Both the position numbers and the translations under genes were made by a program. From Pseudomonas sp. Z8(2022) (GTDB taxonomy: Bacteria; Pseudomonadota; Gammaproteobacteria; Pseudomonadales; Pseudomonadaceae), in contig NZ_CP107549.1 of assembly GCF_025837155.1 (NCBI RefSeq), forward strand, positions 1,178,001 to 1,242,000: a stretch of 64,000 bases of DNA, given 5' to 3'. Position 1 is the stretch's first letter; every line of letters starts with the position of its first letter. This document shows positions 61,635-64,000 of this stretch, one piece after another. A model generated the notes under the pieces. That model was given only the letters and a program-made list of their open reading frames with translations. It was not told the origin of the DNA and ran no database searches.

Positions 61635-62157
61635 ACGTACCCTGCTCAAAGGCGCGGCAGCAAGCGGAGTTGCCGTGCTTGGCGCCGGCTACTGGGCATT
61701 GCCTACCGGCTCGCGGGCGGCTGCGGTCAGCCTGGATGGCGCGCGCGAGGTCCTGGCCGGGCTGCAGGGCAAGACGTTGCAGAGTCTGCGCGGCTGGAGC
61801 CCGAGCGAAGTGTTCAATCATTGCGCGCAGAGTATCGACTATTCCATCGACGGCTACCCCGAGCTGAAGCCCGCCTGGTTTCGCCATACGCTCGGGCCTG
61901 CGGCGTTCGCCGTGTTCAGCTCGCGCGGCGCCATGCGTCACCCGCTGGATGAAGCGATTCCCGGAGCCTCCGAACTGACCGAGCCGGCCAGTCAGGCGTT
62001 GGCGCTGCAGCGTCTGCAGGCGGCCTTCGAGCGTTTCGCCGGGCACCGGGGAGCGCTGCAGCCGCACTTCGCCTACGGCGCTCTGGATCATGCTGAATAT
62101 GCCCTGGCGCATGTGTTGCACCTGTACAACCACCTGAGCCTGATCCGTCCGACCTGA
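61627..62157 (+). CDS. DUF1569 protein with Tat signal
   Basis: A 176-residue DinB-like DUF1569 protein. The N-terminus MRRRTLLKGAAASGVAVLGA is a Tat-type signal with an RRRTLLK motif. His residues in FNHCAQS and in LDHAEYALAHVLHLYNH could bind metal. AAGGAG precedes the ATG at 61627. It is last in the aldolase-hydrolase operon. Function is unknown. Confidence 0.87.
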   Translation: MRRRTLLKGAAASGVAVLGAGYWALPTGSRAAAVSLDGAREVLAGLQGKTLQSLRGWSPSEVFNHCAQSIDYSIDGYPELKPAWFRHTLGPAAFAVFSSRGAMRHPLDEAIPGASELTEPASQALALQRLQAAFERFAGHRGALQPHFAYGALDHAEYALAHVLHLYNHLSLIRPT

Positions 62158-62177
62158 ACGTCGCGATAATTTTTCTC

Positions 62178-62207
62178 GAACCTCCTCGGCGCTGGGCGAC
62201 TCACTAA
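62178..62207 (+). promoter_or_regulatory. Candidate ECF-sigma promoter before the Gly/Ser-rich gene
   Basis: GAACCT (62178-62183), 17 nt, then TCACTAA (62201-62207). It resembles an AlgU-type GAACTT-N16/17-TCTGA promoter, with a mismatched -10. Low confidence. Confidence 0.3.
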
Positions 62208-62239
62208 CTGTGTCACTCACAGAAAAGTCGAGGTCACTC

Positions 62240-62545
62240 ATGAACAACATGAACAAGAAGTTATCTGCACTGCTGTTGAGCGGGATCATGGGCGCGATGG
62301 CACTGCCTGCCCTTGCCGAAACCGAATCCGATGGCACCAGCTCTCCGGGGCCGACCATGCCGTCCGCTCCGGGGGAGGCGCCAATGAATCCCGGCGATGA
62401 AGGCAACGGCATCCCGCCTGTTCAGGGTCCCAATACCGACGGCAATCCCGGTAGTGATGGCGGTGGCTCGGGCGATGGCACCGGCAGTGGTGCCGGTACT
62501 GGCGGCGGCAATGGTTCCGGCTCCGGTTCGGGCGCCGGTAGCTGA
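62240..62545 (+). CDS. Small Gly/Ser-rich exported protein
   Basis: A 101-residue protein. A signal peptide (MNKKLSALLLSGIMGAMALP) is cut near ALA-ETES. The mature part is an acidic, proline-rich segment and then a Gly/Ser/Asp low-complexity tail (about 75-101). It has no recognised domain. GAGG lies before the ATG at 62240. It is unlike its neighbours in composition and may be a stress-related or surface protein; no function is assigned. Confidence 0.72.
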   Translation: MNNMNKKLSALLLSGIMGAMALPALAETESDGTSSPGPTMPSAPGEAPMNPGDEGNGIPPVQGPNTDGNPGSDGGGSGDGTGSGAGTGGGNGSGSGSGAGS

Positions 62546-62657
62546 CACGCATAAGGTCGCATTATCGACCGTCATTCAGGGGCCCCGCGCGCCTTGTTAA
62601 GCACGCGGGGCTGCCTGACACTCGGGAGCATTCACAACCTGCCCGAGGAAGCTGTTG

Positions 62658-63569
62658 ATGAGCGATGCCATCCGTTTCGAAGATCAAGTGGTCATAGTCA
62701 CCGGTGCTGGCGGAGGCCTGGGCCGTGCCCATGCGCTGCTGTTCGCCCGCCATGGCGCCAAGGTGGTGGTCAACGATCTGGGCGGCAGTACCCACGGTGA
62801 AGGGGCCAACGCCTCGGCCGCCGACAAGGTGGTTGAAGAGATCCGCGCGCTCGGTGGCACCGCAGTGGCCAACCATGATTCGGTTACCGATGGCGACAGG
62901 ATCGTACAGACCGCGCTCGACCATTTCGGCCGCATCGACGTGCTGGTCAACAATGCCGGCATCCTGCGCGACAAGAGCTTCCACAAGATGGAAGACGCCG
63001 ACTGGGACCTGGTCTACAAGGTTCACGTCGAAGGCGCCTACAAGACCACGCACGCCGCCTGGCCACATCTGCGCGAGCAGAATTTCGGCCGTGTGATCTT
63101 CACCTCGTCCACCTCCGGTATCTACGGCAACTTTGGCCAGAGCAACTACGGCATGGCCAAGCTCGGTCTTTACGGCCTGACCCGCACCCTGGCCATCGAA
63201 GGCCGCAAGAACAACATTCTGGTCAATGCCATCGCCCCAACGGGCGCCACGCGCATGACCGAAGGCCTGATCCCGCCGCAGGTGTTCGAGCAGCTCAAGC
63301 CCGAGCTGGTCAGCCCGCTGGTGGTGTACCTCGGCAGCGCGGCCTGCCAGGACACTGGTGGCCTGTTCGAGGTTGGAGGTGGCTGGGTCGGCAAGGTGCG
63401 CTGGGAACGTAGCCTGGGCGCCGGTTTCGATCCCAGGGCCGGTTTCAGCCCCGAAGACGTAGCTGCCCAGTGGCAGCGCATCTGTGACTTCGAAGGTGCA
63501 GCGCATCCGGCGGATAACGTCGAGGCGCTCAAGGAGATGATGGCGAACCTGCAGAAATACGCGCTCTGA
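62658..63569 (+). CDS. Short-chain dehydrogenase (MFE-2/17beta-HSD4 type)
   Basis: A 303-residue SDR. The NAD motif is VTGAGGGLGRAHALLFA (about 14-30), with the NNAGILRDKSF and catalytic SSTSGIYGNFGQSNYGMAK (Ser, Tyr, Lys). The C-terminal extension (about 245-300) is typical of multifunctional enzyme type 2 3-hydroxyacyl-CoA dehydrogenases, so fatty-acid or steroid-like acyl-CoA oxidation is likely. GAGGAAG precedes the ATG at 62658. It stands alone. Confidence 0.9.
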   Translation: MSDAIRFEDQVVIVTGAGGGLGRAHALLFARHGAKVVVNDLGGSTHGEGANASAADKVVEEIRALGGTAVANHDSVTDGDRIVQTALDHFGRIDVLVNNAGILRDKSFHKMEDADWDLVYKVHVEGAYKTTHAAWPHLREQNFGRVIFTSSTSGIYGNFGQSNYGMAKLGLYGLTRTLAIEGRKNNILVNAIAPTGATRMTEGLIPPQVFEQLKPELVSPLVVYLGSAACQDTGGLFEVGGGWVGKVRWERSLGAGFDPRAGFSPEDVAAQWQRICDFEGAAHPADNVEALKEMMANLQKYAL

Positions 63570-63583
63570 GCGGTAAGCAGGTA

Positions 63584-63613
63584 AAAAAGGCCGACAGCGA
63601 TGTCGGCCTTTTT
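63584..63613 (+). terminator. Terminator of the SDR gene
   Basis: AAAAAGGCCGACA (63584-63596)-GCGA-TGTCGGCCTTTTT (63601-63613). A 13-bp stem with a T-tract. Confidence 0.92.
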
Positions 63614-63769
63614 CGTTGGCAGGCGGCATTTCTGACGCGCGATCGGCGAGGTGACGGACAAGCTAGACTCTGGTCTCGGGCCGCCCCCGGCAGTAGTACC
63701 CGGCTGTTACCTGTCGGAATGAACAGCGGCGAATAATGAGTTCGTTCCACCTACCTTCAGGAGACGATC

Positions 63770-64000
63770 ATGGCTGCCAAGAAGATTCTCATGCTGGTCG
63801 GCGACTACGCCGAGGACTACGAAACCATGGTGCCGTTCCAGGCACTGCAGATGGTCGGCCACACCGTGCACGCAGTCTGTCCGGACAAGGTCGCCGGGCA
63901 GACGGTGCGCACCGCCATCCACGATTTCGAGGGCGATCAGACCTACAGCGAGAAGCCGGGTCACAACTTCGCGCTCAACTTCGACTTCGCCAAGGTACGT
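63770..64000 (+). CDS. DJ-1/PfpI family protein, 5' part
   Basis: The first 77 codons of a gene that runs past the window end. It begins [20 protein letters not shown] and continues with [20 protein letters not shown], typical of DJ-1/PfpI/type 1 glutamine amidotransferase proteins. The nucleophile Cys lies beyond the window, so activity (deglycase, chaperone or protease) cannot be judged. CAGGAGA precedes the ATG at 63770. Confidence 0.85.
   Translation, partial: MAAKKILMLVGDYAEDYETMVPFQALQMVGHTVHAVCPDKVAGQTVRTAIHDFEGDQTYSEKPGHNFALNFDFAKVR

Noticed and set aside
62583..62610. A terminator after the Gly/Ser-rich gene
   Set aside because: CCCCGCG/CGCGGGG can pair, but the loop is long (14 nt) and no T-tract follows.

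Overview
The window is a high-GC, gene-dense stretch of a Pseudomonas chromosome. The markers are an MvaT nucleoid protein, a BifA-type phosphodiesterase with its GGDQF motif, an MxtR/CrbS transporter-kinase, IcmP and a PctA-like chemoreceptor. From memory, several blocks keep PAO1 gene order (sodB-bifA-GIDE-lemA-icmP; sbcB-mvaT-purU; folM-folE-folX) but are joined differently here. The uronate operon and the short LOV gene fit better with a P. mendocina/oleovorans- or P. putida-like species; the exact species is inference. I see no tRNA, rRNA, CRISPR array, prophage or insertion sequence. One 130-bp structured intergenic repeat (2577-2705) looks mobile or repetitive.

0-20 kb: a truncated exported-protein gene, a molybdopterin oxidoreductase, grxD, the ydbH-ynbE-ydbL lipid-transport operon, a Sel1 protein, rmuC, the mxtR hybrid kinase with a GNAT and an AraC gene, icmP behind a Fur-like palindrome, lemA with a GIDE/EF-hand membrane protein, bifA and sodB.

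20-37 kb: a six-gene, overlapping MoxR-DUF58-DUF4350-DUF4129-SpoIIM-RDD operon (transcribed leftward), a membrane protein, sbcB, mvaT, purU, a CBS-domain gene, a PctA/B-type amino-acid chemoreceptor, a HerA-like ATPase and an aldose-1-epimerase-like gene.

37-45 kb: a uronate catabolism island. A leftward operon encodes uronate dehydrogenase, an SMP-30 lactonase and a DctPQM TRAP importer. It is flanked by a FadR-type and a LacI-type regulator. Three promoters share a GTTGT-N3-(A/C)AAC-like operator, and three consecutive leaders carry Hfq/Crc-type AAnAAnAA motifs.

45-53 kb: a DUF1111 di-haem protein, a second imelysin and DUF1513 (an iron/metal-linked cell-envelope cluster), a NIT-domain chemoreceptor, azlCD and small conserved genes.

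54-64 kb: the folM-folE-folX (tetrahydromonapterin) operon lies beside a membrane-anchored ABM protein, a class II LitR-like MerR regulator, a PilZ-like protein and a short LOV photoreceptor with its photoactive Cys53. TTGTACA repeats lie in front of the fol operon. This is the most interesting system in the window: a compact blue-light circuit that may control pterin synthesis. The window ends with a flavodoxin, a class II aldolase/hydrolase/DUF1569 operon, a Gly/Ser-rich exported peptide, an SDR and a truncated DJ-1/PfpI gene.
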